From the NCBI GenBank assembly GCA_003290165.1, contig QNQO01000645.1, forward strand, positions 1 through 64,000: DNA of 64,000 nucleotides, read 5' to 3'. The notes beneath the pieces were generated by a model that was not told the origin of the DNA, searched no databases, and saw only the letters and a program-made list of their open reading frames with translations. Positions 14,293 through 29,000 of this stretch are shown here, in pieces. The first letter of the stretch is position 1. Every line of letters begins with the position of its first letter. The position numbers and the translations under genes were made by a program. This DNA is from Berberis thunbergii (lineage: Eukaryota; Streptophyta; Magnoliopsida; Ranunculales; Berberidaceae).

Positions 14293-15035
14293 GTATGATT
14301 TACTTGTTTACGCATTGTTCTTGGAATGGATTATGTTTAGAAAATTTCTAGTTCCAATGGATAGTATGGGAAACATTGTTTGAACCCAATGTTATCTGAT
14401 TCGTATGCTGAAGTTGAAGGAACCGTTTGGATACGGAATGGAACCGTAGGAACCGTTTATTGGAACTGATGTTTATTATAAAGGAACCGTTTATCAAATT
14501 GTTTCAAGGAACCGTTTGGAACCGTAGGAACCGAACCGTTGTAAACGGTTCGAGTTAGGTTCGGTTCCAACGTTCAAAATAGAGGAACCGAACCGAATCG
14601 GAACCGATAAAATTTTAAACGGTTCGAGTTAGGTTCCTCAAAATTTGGAACCGAACCGAACCGTGCCCACCCCTACATAGTGCACATCAGTCTATAGGCT
14701 ATTTCAAAGGTACTGAAGATGTTTGTATATCTTATAAGTATATTTCATAGTGCACATCATCTACATCTAATGACTATTCGTGTATATGCTAAGATCTCCT
14801 GTTCCTAAATTTCAAATAGATCCACTTGGAGTTCAAGCAAAGAAAGTCAGGATGGAAGGTGATATTGAGGTATGATAACTGTACAATCACAATGTTTATG
14901 AATACACAAGGTAGCCACTGAGTCAGGTCTAATGTGTCTATTGCATGTTTGGGCTGGACCTCTTTCTGAATATAGGACTGCTGTTCTCCTTTTAAACAGA
15001 GGTCCTCAGGGTTACAGAATCACTGCTAATATAGG

Positions 15036-15436
15036 ACTTGCAAGAAGCATTAAAAAAGAATGATCGCCTTTTAGGTGTGTAGCATATTCAAACTGCGGTG
15101 TGCTATCATGCTCTTGCTATTGCATTCAACTGCATGGGTGCTTTCAAGCTTTCTCTTCGGGCAAGTCCATGAGAATAAATGTATTGCATATTCTTTGATC
15201 ATTTGATGTAATTGTATAATCTGGTCAACTGACAAATGACAAAACGTGCACAGCATGAAACAAAGTTTGGCACATTTGATGTAATTGTATAATCTTATTA
15301 ATTACATTACTTTGCCTCTATTCGTTTAAGTTTGGCACATTTAAATTTTTATTTTCTAGAAATAAAACTTATAAGATGTAATAAAAAGTCATTTGATAGC
15401 AAAAAAAAAAAAAAAAAAAAATTCTATGTATACTCT
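15036..15436. other. Non-coding right interior of CACTA-1
   Basis: Sequence after the last alpha-galactosidase exon, with a repeated TTTGGCACATTTGATGTAATTG phrase (about 15193 and 15266) and a 20-A tract at about 15401. No gene is seen. Confidence 0.5.
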
Positions 15437-15678
15437 ATCATAGCGTTTCAGAAACGCTATGAAAGGCTCTCTATCATAGCGTTTTTCAAACGCTATAAAA
15501 GGCTCTACCATAGCGTTTTAAAAACGCTATAAAAGCCAAACTTACCATAGCGTTTTAAAACCGCTATAATAGCCCCTGGGTCTATTATAGCGCCGGCTGT
15601 CATAGCGGTTACTAAACCGCTATGGTAGCCTACCATAGCGGTTTTTAAACGCTATTGATCACAATTTTTCTTGTAGTG
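15437..15678. repeat. Right subterminal palindrome array and terminus of CACTA-1
   Basis: At least six palindromic units of the type ATAGCGTTT..AAACGCTAT, or the variant ATAGCGG..CCGCTAT, follow one another before the terminal CACAATTTTTCTTGTAGTG. Each could fold into a short hairpin. The array matches the sparser left end and is typical of CACTA subterminal regions. Confidence 0.88.
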
Positions 15679-16462
15679 TTGTCTGTGTCTATGTAGATGA
15701 TATCATATATACTGGATCTTCTAACACTCTTGTTAAAGAATTCAAAGAAAACATGATGCATGCATTTGAAACGTCGGATTTGAGACTAATGCACTATTTT
15801 CTTAGCCTTCAGGTTCATCAAACAGATCAAGGTATATTCATTGCCAAGAAAAATATGCCTTGGATTTGCTTAAGAAGTTTAATATGCAGAGTTGCAATGC
15901 CTCCCCTACTCCCATGAATGCAAATGAGAAGCTTTCTCACTGAATGATGGTGCTGATGAAAGGTATTTTCGAAGTATGGTTGGTGGACTGATGTGCTTAA
16001 CCAATTGACGTCCAGATATATTATTTTCCGTCAGCCTAGTCTCCAGGTTTATGCACAATCCTTCAGTTCATCATCTTGGGCAGCAAAGAGAATTCTCTGT
16101 TGTATTTGGGCGACAAGCAGCTACAGAATATGGTATAAACCAATTTCTAATATTGGTTTGGTTGCCTTTACTAATAGTGATTGGGCAGATTGTGCAGATG
16201 ATAGGGGAAGCACAAGCGGGTTTGTTTTTCAACTTTGGTTTGGGAGCTATATCATGGCGCTCAAAGAAGCAAGCGACGGTAACACTATCATCATCTGAAG
16301 TTGAGTACTGGCAGCTTCATCAGCAGCGTGTCAAGCCATTTGGATGCTAAGAATTATGGAGGACTTGCACTAGGTTCAAGCAACACCAACTGTAGTTTAC
16401 TGTGAAAACAAGGCTGCCATCTCGAAGAATCCAGTCTTCCATGGACGAACGAAGCACATTGA
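15679..16462 (+). pseudogene. Copia reverse transcriptase (3' half) and RNase H remnant
   Basis: Directly after the CACTA-1 insertion the frame reads VCLYVDDIIYTGSSN, the catalytic box of copia reverse transcriptase, then FETSDLRLMHYFLSLQV. RNase H follows with DWADCADDRGSTSGFVF at about 16180, KKQATVTLSSSEVEY at about 16265 and the KNPVFHGRTKHIE box at about 16425-16460. Frameshifts interrupt it. The sequence stops in the HIE box, where the next transposon begins. Confidence 0.85.
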
Positions 16463-16915
16463 GACTACAACAGATTCATTTTTACAGGTGCTTTGAGAAG
16501 CGCCGGTATATAGGAAAAAGTGCCGGTTTAGATCATCAACGGCGTTTTACAAAGCGCCGATAAAGGTATGTGTCGCGAAAAGATTACCGGTGCTTTAAGA
16601 GAAGCGCCGGTTCAAATGACCATTTCCGGCACTTTGGAAAGCGCTGAAAAAGCTTATATAAGCGCCGCCAAAGAAATGGATACATCAATTCCAACGCCGT
16701 ATTTATACCCTTTTACTGGCGCTATAAAGCGCTGGTAAAGACCTTTTGCGACGCTTTTCAAGTGTCGGTTATGTTAACAAACATGTATTAAAACCTTTTT
16801 AATGGCGCTTTAAAGCGCTGCAAAAGACTGCTTTGGCGATGCTTGTAAAGTGCCAATTGTGCTAACACCTTTTACCGACACTTTAAAAGCGTCGGTTCTG
16901 TTAGCATACCTAAAA
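16463..16915. repeat. Left terminus and subterminal array of CACTA-2
   Basis: After GACTACAACAG come about fifteen copies of GCGCTTT/AAAGCGC-type motifs in both orientations, such as AAGCGCCGG and ACCGGTGCTTT. Many are diverged by CG-to-TG or CG-to-CA changes, which suggests methylation-driven decay. Confidence 0.8.
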
Positions 16916-17323
16916 AAAACAATTTTTAGGCACCTCAACTTGCATCAATAAAAATAAAAATTTGTCATTGGGACAGAAAAATAGACAGTGAATTTTCTAA
17001 TCTCATATCATCTGCTGAAACCTCCTTCAATATCAAATAAACTCAAAGCACACTACAATTTTCTACGATAATGACCATATATTTAGACCTGCCTATGTTG
17101 CAACCTCATACATAGTGTACTAAGTTATATGATGGCTAGCTTGTATGGTCAGCTTGAAACTGCCGTAGGAGTTGCAGAGATTGCTGATAAAGATTGAGGT
17201 CCATGCCATCCACATTTTCTCCCCACCCGAGTTTGAACAATAGCCTAACATAACAGACAATTACTTATATTAATTTCATTAACAAAATTAATGGAAAATT
17301 GCCCTTTTCATTAAAACTATCTA
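16916..17323. other. Non-coding spacer in CACTA-2
   Basis: AT-rich sequence between the subterminal array and the HMGB fragment. It lies downstream of the HMGB stop codon and may be captured 3' UTR. Nothing else is recognised. Confidence 0.4.
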
Positions 17324-17771
17324 TCATTCCTCTACCTTTTCATCTTCACCCTGTTCATTGTCACCCTCTCCTCCTTGTTCATTCTCATTATCAATTATTT
17401 CCCTGTCATCGTCATTGTCATTGAGTTTCGCAACAATCCCCTCATACTCTGCTTTTAGCTCTTTATGTCTATCCAAATACGGCTGCTTCTCCTGTTATGC
17501 CACAAGCGTAAATCACCCATTTTAGAATCCAAACCGATTAACTTAATAAACTTAAAACACAAAAGCTTTATCTACATACCTCATCACTCATAGACTTCCA
17601 CTTCTACTTCCACCTTTAGTTCAATTTAGAATAAAATAAAAAGAGTATTATCAAATGTACACACAACAACAAGAAATTGCAAAACTAAGTGTAGAGATTG
17701 TGTATATTACCACTGCAATACCCTTCTTGTCTGGATTTGCTTATTTGAGTGAGTTTATAAGATAATCCCTA
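17324..17771 (-). pseudogene. HMG-box (HMGB-type) chromatin protein 3' fragment (captured)
   Basis: On the - strand, exon 17711-17771 reads NPDKKGIAV after a stop, the next exon (about 17580-17614) contains KWKSMSDE, and the last exon (17324-17491) reads EKQPYLDRHKELKAEYEGIV followed by an acidic tail and a TGA. Together they match the second half of an HMG box, with the Trp-Lys-x-Met and EKxPY signature, and the acidic C-terminal tail of plant HMGB proteins. These bend DNA and assist chromatin assembly. A stop (K* in the first exon) and an indel in the middle exon disable it. The N-terminal half of the box is missing. Confidence 0.75.
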
Positions 17772-18382
17772 CAAAAAAATTCATTCTAGTTAGAGTTGAA
17801 AACAATGTTATTAGCCAATACATTCTATCAAGGAAATACTATTTGCAGAAACAAAGACATGGAGAAGACAGAGTTGAGGATGTTCTGGTGTAGAAATGAA
17901 AAAAAGACATGAAAGAAACCTAGCACAGTGAATCAGTGTCTACTAGCTAATCTAAAACATAGTGTTTTATCCCATCTGATCAATGATTACCTAAAATATG
18001 GAGAAGACAAAGATGATCTACATGGAAGGTATGACTTGTGAGCAATATATAAATGGATTTGAAAAGAAGTATCAAACTCAAATCTATTTTTTTTTTATTT
18101 TCTTATAACAGGGAATGCAAAAATTTTAAATGAACAAAGTAACCAAAATTTTCATGGCACTGAACTAGTGAACTATAGAGACAATCAAATGGAGGCTAAA
18201 AACAAAAAAGGAATGGAGCAATCAAAAGACTTGAATCAAACAAAGAACGACTAGTCATACCTATCCCATTTGCAGCTGCATAGTTAGACCCCTGGAACAT
18301 GTACTCGTCATTCAATGAAGCCTTCCCAGCCTGAGTGACCTCTTTTTTAGATGCTTCACCTGTTTGTCCTTGATTTTCAGAC
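17772..18382. other. Non-coding sequence between the HMGB and LHT fragments
   Basis: Mostly AT-rich. On the - strand an open stretch at about 18260-18380 (SLNDEYMFQGSNYAAANGIG) continues from the last LHT exon. I do not recognise it as transporter sequence; it may belong to another captured gene or be read-through. Confidence 0.35.
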
Positions 18383-19203
18383 ATAATGGTGAATTTCCTT
18401 TGTTGTACTAGATACGATTCTATTAAATCAAATACAGGCATTCCAAAGACCTGTAACACAACCAGAACAAATATATAGTTAACATCACGTTGCTTTTCTG
18501 AAAAAATAAAAATAAAGAACTAGACCTATCTTACCTGATAACTTCCCAGAACATGTACAAACACCATAATATTAGCGACTCCAATGAGATAACGTGGTTG
18601 CTCTAGAGAGACAAGAACATCATCTTCTACAAGATTACTGAATGCCCAGTAGCCAGAGAAAGCAACAGCAAAGTAACAAAGCACAACAATTGAATATGCA
18701 AGTGTGACACCTTTCCATATTGGTCTACTTGAATGTTTCTCAGGAGTTGATGGAATTGTAGCCTGTATTTCTAACACTACACTATGGCCAGCAAATGCAA
18801 ATGCGATTGTCCCAATACCCCTGAACCAATCAAACACCATTCTAGCGGTTGTAGATGATCGAACACCGTAACTAGGTAGGTGATGGAGTTGTGTTCCCTT
18901 GACTACAGATGCAACAAAAGATATCCCTGAATAACTATAGGAAAATACATAATGCAAGTATGAGTACACTAGTGGAAAAATAAAATAGAAAACATTTTGG
19001 AAAATGATCCAAAAGCTATAACGAGAATGACAATAGTGTTGTGCTTTCAAAAAAATTTTACAAACATATTTAAACTACTTATAAGAAATGAAGAGTGTCT
19101 TACCAGAAAGACATAATCGCAGCAAGCAAGGATACCCAAAAATATATTGTAATAAGGATGATTTTCCAACACATCCAGACTTGCTTTGAGATTCTATAGA
19201 CAT
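18383..19203 (-). pseudogene. LHT-type amino-acid transporter fragment (captured)
   Basis: Exon 18535-18934 encodes [15 protein letters not shown], then [35 protein letters not shown] and [20 protein letters not shown], ending GSYQ at a GTAAGA donor. The next exon starts at 18450 with VFGMPVFDLIESYLVQQRKF. An upstream piece at about 19104-19200 ends AAIMSFC. This is the middle of a lysine/histidine-transporter-type permease of the AAAP family (membrane segments around the IAFAFAGH motif), which moves amino acids across the plasma membrane with protons. The N-terminus and the last membrane segments are missing. It lies in the same orientation as the other cargo of CACTA-2. Confidence 0.82.
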
Positions 19204-22705
<3,502 letters not shown>

Positions 22706-23650
22706 ATTCACAAGAACAGACCTTATTAATTTGTCAGTCCACAACGAAGCTGACAACACAAAGCATTTAGAAATTGCAGTGTATTCATATTTTGTGAATT
22801 TATTTTTAATTTTTCTACTTTATATTACTTGGAAAAAGGTTTTTTAAGGTAAAAACAACCATTAATCCTGATAAGAAGACTATAAGTTGGTTCTTGATTT
22901 GGGATAATAATGACATGGAGAATGCAATAAAGCATAAAGAGACAATAATAGAAAGCTCTTATTGTTAAAAATATTTTCCTAAAACTGAATGTACCAAAAA
23001 TCTTTCAAAGCTCAAAGGTACAGATCTAAGCTCCGGCCAAGTTGACACCTAATGCCAAAGAATAATTATCATTGATTCCATAATGAACTTCCTGTCATCC
23101 AAGCTACTATTTTTCGAACGCCCTTCTACCCAGCCCTTTAGGAACCTCTCACCTCCAAATTCTAAAAGCATCAGCATATTCTCCTAACCCAAGGCATCCA
23201 AAAGCGTGTAACAATAGACTCATCCATATATTCTTGTTCTCCTTGACATAGAGGTTTCTAAAAATTAGGCAATGCCAATGTTTCATTTCTTTTGTTGAAT
23301 GTTTATGCTATGTTTGGTGAAAGGTAAAAATTCAGAGAAGCTTAACAAGTGAAAGGTATAAAAGAGGGATTCATCAAAAACCAAAAACCCTATATTTGAA
23401 AATCATCAAATAGAGATTCGATTGTACCTTGAGTTTCTTCTCTTTGGTGGCTATTCGAATGTTCTTGAATGAGTACCACCACCACCACCACAATGTTTGA
23501 CAGATTTCAACAGATTGAAGAGTGGTCAGACCGAGAGCGAAGGAGGGAAGAGGGAATGAGCGAAGTCACGAAGAACTAGAAGTGCTAAGGCAAGGGAAGG
23601 ATGAAGGAGGAGGGAAGTCGCGAGCGTAGCAGGAAGGAGGGAAGTCGAGG
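22706..23650. other. Non-coding right interior of CACTA-2
   Basis: No recognisable gene. A CACCACCACCAC run lies at about 23476, followed by a GA-rich stretch (23515-23640) of the kind seen in plant 5' UTRs read from the other strand. This would fit a promoter or leader for a - strand transcript running into the cargo, but that is inference. Confidence 0.4.
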
Positions 23651-24087
23651 GTTTTTTACAATCGCCTGGAGATTATTTTTTACCCTCTAATCCGGCGTTT
23701 TAAAACTCTAATACGGCGTTTTAAAAAAAATATTTTTATTAGCGGGATTGATTCGCGGGTTATTTTTCACTCTTTCCCAGCGCTTTTACAATACACGCCG
23801 GTATTGTTAGATCGTTACCGGTGCTTTTTACATCTAAAGTGGCGTTTTAGAAAACATAATTTTATTTTTATGAGTAGGGCGGGGTTTTTTATCTTTACCG
23901 GCGCTTTAGAGAATCAACGCCGATATTGTTATCTCTTTCCCGACGTCATAAAACAAACGCCGGGTCATTTTTACTGGCGCTTTATAAGAAAAACGCCGGT
24001 ATTGGTTACTCGTTATCGGCGTTTGTAACATCTAAAGCGGCGTTTTAGAAAACATAATTTTATTTTCATCAGCAGGATGGGTTGGAG

Positions 24088-24993
24088 TAGGGGTGGGCAC
24101 GGGGCGGGATAGTACGAGATAAACCCATCCCGTTCATACGAGATCGAGACGGGACGGGATGGGATGGGAAAAACTCCATCCCGACCTCGTCCCATCCCAA
24201 ACGGGCTCGGGACTGGACGGGACGGGACGAGATTAGCATGCTCTGATTATATGCATTTCATTTTCTTTAATCAATCTCATAATTTGGTTGCTTGCACTCA
24301 TCTGTGTTAGACTTGAAAGCATTCCACACCTGCAAATTGTTTGTTCTTGAAGAAGAAACTCATATGCATCCAGCAGTGCATTTCAATCTTGAACAATATA
24401 TTTGCTAAGTATAGAAGAACAAGTTTAAAACAAATATAATGTACACAACGCAAAGAATAACACTTAGTTTTACTCTTGCATAGGTATCTGAGCTACCAGT
24501 GACAAAAACCGTTCCACTAGCATTATATGCACAACACAATATTTGGTGGCTTGGTGGATCAGTACTAGTTGAGGGAACAGTGATAGCATCTGAAGGCTTT
24601 GGAATGTAAATGCGAGGATTGGCATTGGTATTCCTAATATCCCAGATACGACATGTTCCATCATCTGATGATCTACTAGGAAGGTAATAGAAAGAAAATC
24701 AGATACAAATTGAACTTCGAGAGAGTTTAATATTCATGTAGTAATTATGTAATAGCTAACTGCAAAAAATATGCTACCAAACCTGCATTGCAGGTATTTC
24801 TAAATGTTTAAATGGCAGAAAGTTGAGGGATGTATTCTAGAAAATACTCATCAATACCAGAGTGAAAAATTAGCTCGAGACGGGATTGAAAATCTTCATC
24901 CCATCCCATCCTATTCTAGATCGGGACGTGGTGGAATTATTCAATCCCATTAAGACCCGAAAAAATCGGGACGGGATGGGATGCCCACCCCTA
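24088..24993 (-). mobile_element. hAT transposon 2 carrying a bromodomain/WD40 gene fragment
   Basis: The ends are TAGGGGTGGGCACGGG and GCCCACCCCTA, the same termini as hAT 1. The flanks are an imperfect 8-bp duplication (GGTTGGAG against CATTGGAG, six of eight, if one base of shift is allowed). The inner ends repeat GGGACGGGATGGGATGGG-type motifs, different from the AACCG motif of hAT 1. The element is 906 bp, has no transposase, and carries two exons of a host gene. It is nested in the CACTA-2 subterminal array. Confidence 0.82.
24270..24675 (-). pseudogene. Bromodomain-WD40 protein (BRWD/PHIP-like) fragment (captured)
   Basis: Exon 24474-24675 encodes RSSDDGTCRIWDIRNTNANP, then YIPKPSDAI and HQILCCAYNASGTVFVTGSS. 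After a 144-bp GT-AG intron, exon 24329 to about 24270 continues VWNAFKSNTDECKQPNYEID. The split falls between the Arg and Val of the WD repeat (YAR|VWN). This matches the WD40 part of plant BRWD-like proteins, which carry WD repeats and a bromodomain. Only part of the WD region is present, so no function is expected. The intron is kept, so the capture was from genomic DNA. Confidence 0.78.
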
Positions 24994-25121
24994 GCATTGG
25001 AGGGATTTTTTATCTTGCCCGACATTTCCAAAACAAAGTGCCGGTATTGGTTACTATTTACCGGCGCTTTGGCTAAAAAGCCGGTATTGGTCACTCGTTC
25101 CCGGCGCTTTGAGTAAAATGC

Positions 25122-26032
25122 CGGTAGATAAAATCTCAGATCAATTTGCAAATGTAAAAAAATGGCTTGCAGTGGGACCCACCTGTAGATAAAATCTCAA
25201 TTCAATTTGCAAATTTAAAAAGGGCTTGACTATAGTTCGAATACAAAAACAAGATTTCCCCTATTCTTTCAAAAACTTGCAATTAAAGACTTCCCTTTAA
25301 TTGAACTGTTTCAGTGACATGAAAGGGGAAAAAGGCACTCATCACTACTGTTATTAATAAACCCAAAAGTCACTTTAACCTTCAAAAAAGATAAACCCAA
25401 AAGTCACTTTCAACTTTCACAAAAGATACACCCAAAAGTCATTGTCATTTTCACTTGCATTGCTTAACAGCCACTCGGTTTAGTTATTGAGATAGAATTT
25501 CGCTAATAAGAATGTGTAAAAATTTGGATGGGAAGTACAATTGTCAAATTCGATATTTGACATGAAGGACTGCATAGCAAAGTAAAATCATAAATCGCAT
25601 AGCGAGGAAAACAAGATTAGGTATATGAAATAATTAAATAAAACATGATTTCACCCACTCTACATGTCATATCAGAAACTGCAGGACAAAGAAAAATTAA
25701 TAAACTGAACTCGTATAGACAAGGGAACAACGACTCACAATTAAAAGGTGCAAGAAAACAAAAGAGACTCACCTTTTTGCTTTTGCTTTTGCTTTTCTCC
25801 CTCTCTGCTTCTCCTCCTCCCTCCCCCCCCCCCCCCCCCCCCACTTTTTTTTTTGTTTAAGAGGCGAGAGAAAAGAAACCTAAGCCCCTATTTAATCCTT
25901 TTTGTTAGGGTTTTGATAGCAGGTTAGAGACACCCCCTTACTACTTGACGTCACCTCACATTTAATAAAATTAAAATTAAATAAATAATTAATTAATTAA
26001 AAAATATTATATGTTAAAGTAGGGTCGTTACA
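25122..26032 (-). repeat. 3' LTR of gypsy element 1, truncated
   Basis: About 910 bp closely matching 31063-31959 of the right LTR. It ends (as read on +) GGGTCGTTACA. It holds a C-tract of about 18 at 25826-25843, also present in the other LTR. At its outer edge it stops inside a tandem-repeat zone and abuts the CACTA-2 array, so part of the LTR was lost together with the end of CACTA-2. Confidence 0.85.
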
Positions 26033-26067
26033 TTATACAAACCTTTAAAGGAATCTCGTCCCGAGAT

Positions 26068-29000
26068 TCACTGGATGAAGAGCTCCGGGTGCAACTGTTT
26101 CACTCTGTCCTCTAGCTCCCAAGTTACATCATTCTCTTTTTCACTCCATTGGACTTTCACCAGATTCACTATCCTTCTACTGAGCTGTTTCCTATCACGA
26201 TCCACAATCTTGATTGGTCGTACTACTTGGGCGAAGTCGTCATTAATCTCAATTTCTGTGGGTTGGACGATGTCAACAGGATCCTTCACACACTTCCTCA
26301 TCATGGAGATGTGAAACACATCATGAACAACTGATAAGCTCGGGGGCAGGGCGAGTCTATAGGCTAAACTCCCTACCCGAGAAAGGATCTCAAATTGTCC
26401 CACGAATCTAGGACTTAGCTTCCCCTTTTTACCGAACCTCAATACTCAGTGCATAGGTGAAACCTTAAGAAAAAAAGGTCCCCAACCTTAAATTCTATAG
26501 CCTTACGTTTTCGATCGACATAACTCTTCTGTCGGCTTTGAGCAGTTTTGATCCGCTCTCTAATAATTTGCACCTTCTCCGATGTCTCCCTAACCATCTC
26601 TGGCCCCAACAAGACTGTGTCGTCTACCTCCGCCCAACAGGATGGTGATCGACAAGGCCTCCCATATAAAGCCTCAAACGGGGCCATGCCAATGCTAGAA
26701 TGGTAACTATTGTTATAAAAAAACTCTATGATAGGTAAATAACCCTCCCAACTACCTCCAAAATCGAGCACACATGCCCGAAGCATATCTTCTAAAATCT
26801 AATTCACCCGCTCCGTCTGACCATCAGTCTGAGGATGATAAGCTGTACTCAAATCTAGTCTCGTCCCCATGACTCGCTGGAAACTCTTCCAAAACTCAGC
26901 TACAAACAAGGGATCTCTGTCAGACACAATGGACACTGGTACTCCGTGAAGCCTAACTACCTCACGGATGTATCGTCTGGCTAGTTGTTCGGTAGTACGG
27001 TGCACCCCAACCAAAACAAAGTGCGCGGATTTAGTCAAACGGTCAATTATAACCCAAATTGACTCGTTACCTCGTCGGGTCTTTGGTAAACCATCTATAA
27101 AGTCCATAGAAATATTTTCCCATTTCCAGACAGGAATCTCTAGTGGTTGCATTAAACCTGAGGGTCGTTGATGCTTGGCCTTCACTTGTTGACAAGTGAA
27201 ACACCGTGATACATAATCTCCCACATCCTTCTTCATGCCGTCCCACCAGAAAGTTCGCTTCAGGTCATGGTACATTTTTGTGCCTCCCGGGTGAATGGTA
27301 AAACGTGACTTATGAGCCTCATCCATAATTTCTTTCTTCAATCCCTCAATCTCAGGCACACAAAGTCTCCCGTGAAATCTCAAACCACCATCGAACTCAA
27401 TTGACCACGTGGAGGGACAATCATCTAGGTAATCGAGCACCAAATCTTCCAATTTGCTCATCAATCGAGGATCCTTATGTTGCTCCTCTAAAACCCTGCT
27501 GATCAAAGAAGGTCGAACAGATAAACTACCAACATAAGCCGTGTTTGCTCCCCGGACAAACTGAACATCACAAGAAGAAATAACCTCAAGAGACTTCCAC
27601 TCATCTACCATGAGTGAAGCCATAATAGTGTGTTGTCGACTGAGTGCATTGGCTACTACGTTCCCCTTACCTGGGTGGTAGAGGATCTCAAATTTATAAC
27701 TACTAATGAACTCCACCCACCTTTGTTGTCTCATATTCAGCTCCTTCTGCGAAAACAAGTACTTGAGACTCTTGTGATCTGTGAACAACTCAAAATGCTC
27801 CCTATAAAGGTAGTGTCGCCACATCTTCAAAGCAAACACAACTGTCGCTAATTCCAAGTCATGGGTAGGATATCGCCTCTCATGAGGCTTCAATTGTCGT
27901 GAGGTGTACGACACAACTTTCTGATTCTACATCAGTACACAACCCAGACCTGTGCCACTAGCATCAGTGAAAACCACCAACTTTCCACCTTGCACTGGGA
28001 TGGTCAGGATGGTCGCAGTAGTTAATTGGTGTTTCAACTCCTGAAAAGCCTTTTCACACTCATTAGTCCAAATAAACTGGACATTATTGCGGGTCAACTT
28101 AGTCAACGGGGCAGCGATAAGAGAAAACTTCTCTATAAATTGTCTATAGCACCCAGCCAACCCCAAGAAGCTTCTCACCTCCGTTGGATTAGTAGGTTGT
28201 TTCCAATCTTTCACTGCTTTCACCTTATCAGGATCAACTGCTATACCCTGACTAGAAACAACATGCCCTAAGAATTTTACTTCTTTTTCTAAAAATGGCA
28301 CTTGCTAAATTTCGCATATAATTTCTGATCTCTCAAGGTCTGCAACACTGTTCTGAGATGTTCTCTATGCTCTGCTTTACTACGAGAGTAAACCAAAATG
28401 TCATCGATAAAGATAATGACGAATTTGTCCAAGTATGGTCGAAAGATCCAGCTCATCAAATCCATGAAAAGGCTGGGGCATTTGTCAAACCAAAAGGCAT
28501 GACTGGAAACTCATACAACTCATATCTCGTACGAAAAGCCGTGAGAGGAATACTATCTTCTTCTATACCCATCTGATGATATCCAGTTCTTAGGTCAAAC
28601 TGAGAAAACACCATCGCTCCCCTCAACTATTCAAGAAGGTCATCAATTCGAGGCAATGGATACTTGTTTTTTATAGTCTTTTTGTTTAGTTCCCTTCAAA
28701 ACGAAAATTGCGGGGTGCTCTCCACGAAGAATTACTCGGACGTATGAACCTGGTTCATACACACCTTAAAAGGATTACACATATATACATTAACATGAAC
28801 AAACATGTCAATAAGTATGGCCAAATCAAACAAAACACCAAGAAAAATTACTCTTTTTGCAACATCTCGTCCAACTGGACTTCCATCTCGTTCAACTCCT
28901 TCGGTGCCATCCGGTATGCGGCCTTAGAGATAGGAGCGGTTCCAGGTATTAAATCGATTCGGAACTCAACTTCTCGCCTAGGCGGCAAGCCGGGAATTTT

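Larger units (their letters stand above)
13142..14675 (+). mobile_element. hAT transposon 1 carrying a dehydroquinate dehydratase fragment
   Basis: The ends TAGGGGTGGGC and GCCCACCCCTA are perfect inverted repeats flanked by the 8-bp duplication CATAGTGC (13134-13141, 14676-14683), as hAT elements make. Just inside both ends are many copies of the hexamer-like motif AACCGAACCG / CGGTTCGGTT, the likely subterminal transposase-binding array. The 1,534-bp element has no transposase. Its interior carries a 69-bp tandem repeat and two exons of a shikimate-pathway gene. It sits in an alpha-galactosidase exon that is itself cargo of CACTA-1. Confidence 0.92.
12722..15035 (+). pseudogene. Alpha-galactosidase (GH27) fragment, captured and split by a hAT element
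   Basis: Exons are at about 12722-12812 ([20 protein letters not shown]), 12913-12977 ([20 protein letters not shown]), 13085-13141 plus 14684-14709 (DPDMLEVGNGGMTKDEYIV), 14820-14869 (DPLGVQAKKVRMEGDIE) and about 14948-15035 (WAGPLSEYRTAVLLLNRGPQ). This follows plant GH27 alpha-galactosidases, and the [16 protein letters not shown] wording suggests the AGAL3 type. The GGWNDPDML loop of the family carries the acid/base Asp. Here it is intact, but the exon is interrupted eight codons later by the hAT element. A TGG-to-TAG stop follows just after the insertion site, and the acceptor before 14948 has changed from AG to AT. The 5' half of the gene is missing. It is a passenger of CACTA-1. Confidence 0.88.
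23651..25122. repeat. Right subterminal array of CACTA-2 (split by hAT 2)
   Basis: Copies of CCGGCGCTTT, GGCGTTTTA and AACGCCGG in both orientations fill 23690-24060 and resume at 25015-25122 after the hAT insertion. The array is denser and better preserved than the left one. It ends abruptly at AAAATGCCGG, next to gypsy LTR sequence, without the terminal TTGTAGTG. Confidence 0.78.

Noticed and set aside
15437..15660. Regularly spaced palindromic repeats resembling a CRISPR array
   Set aside because: They are in a plant CACTA subterminal region; spacers are short and unequal, and there are no cas genes.
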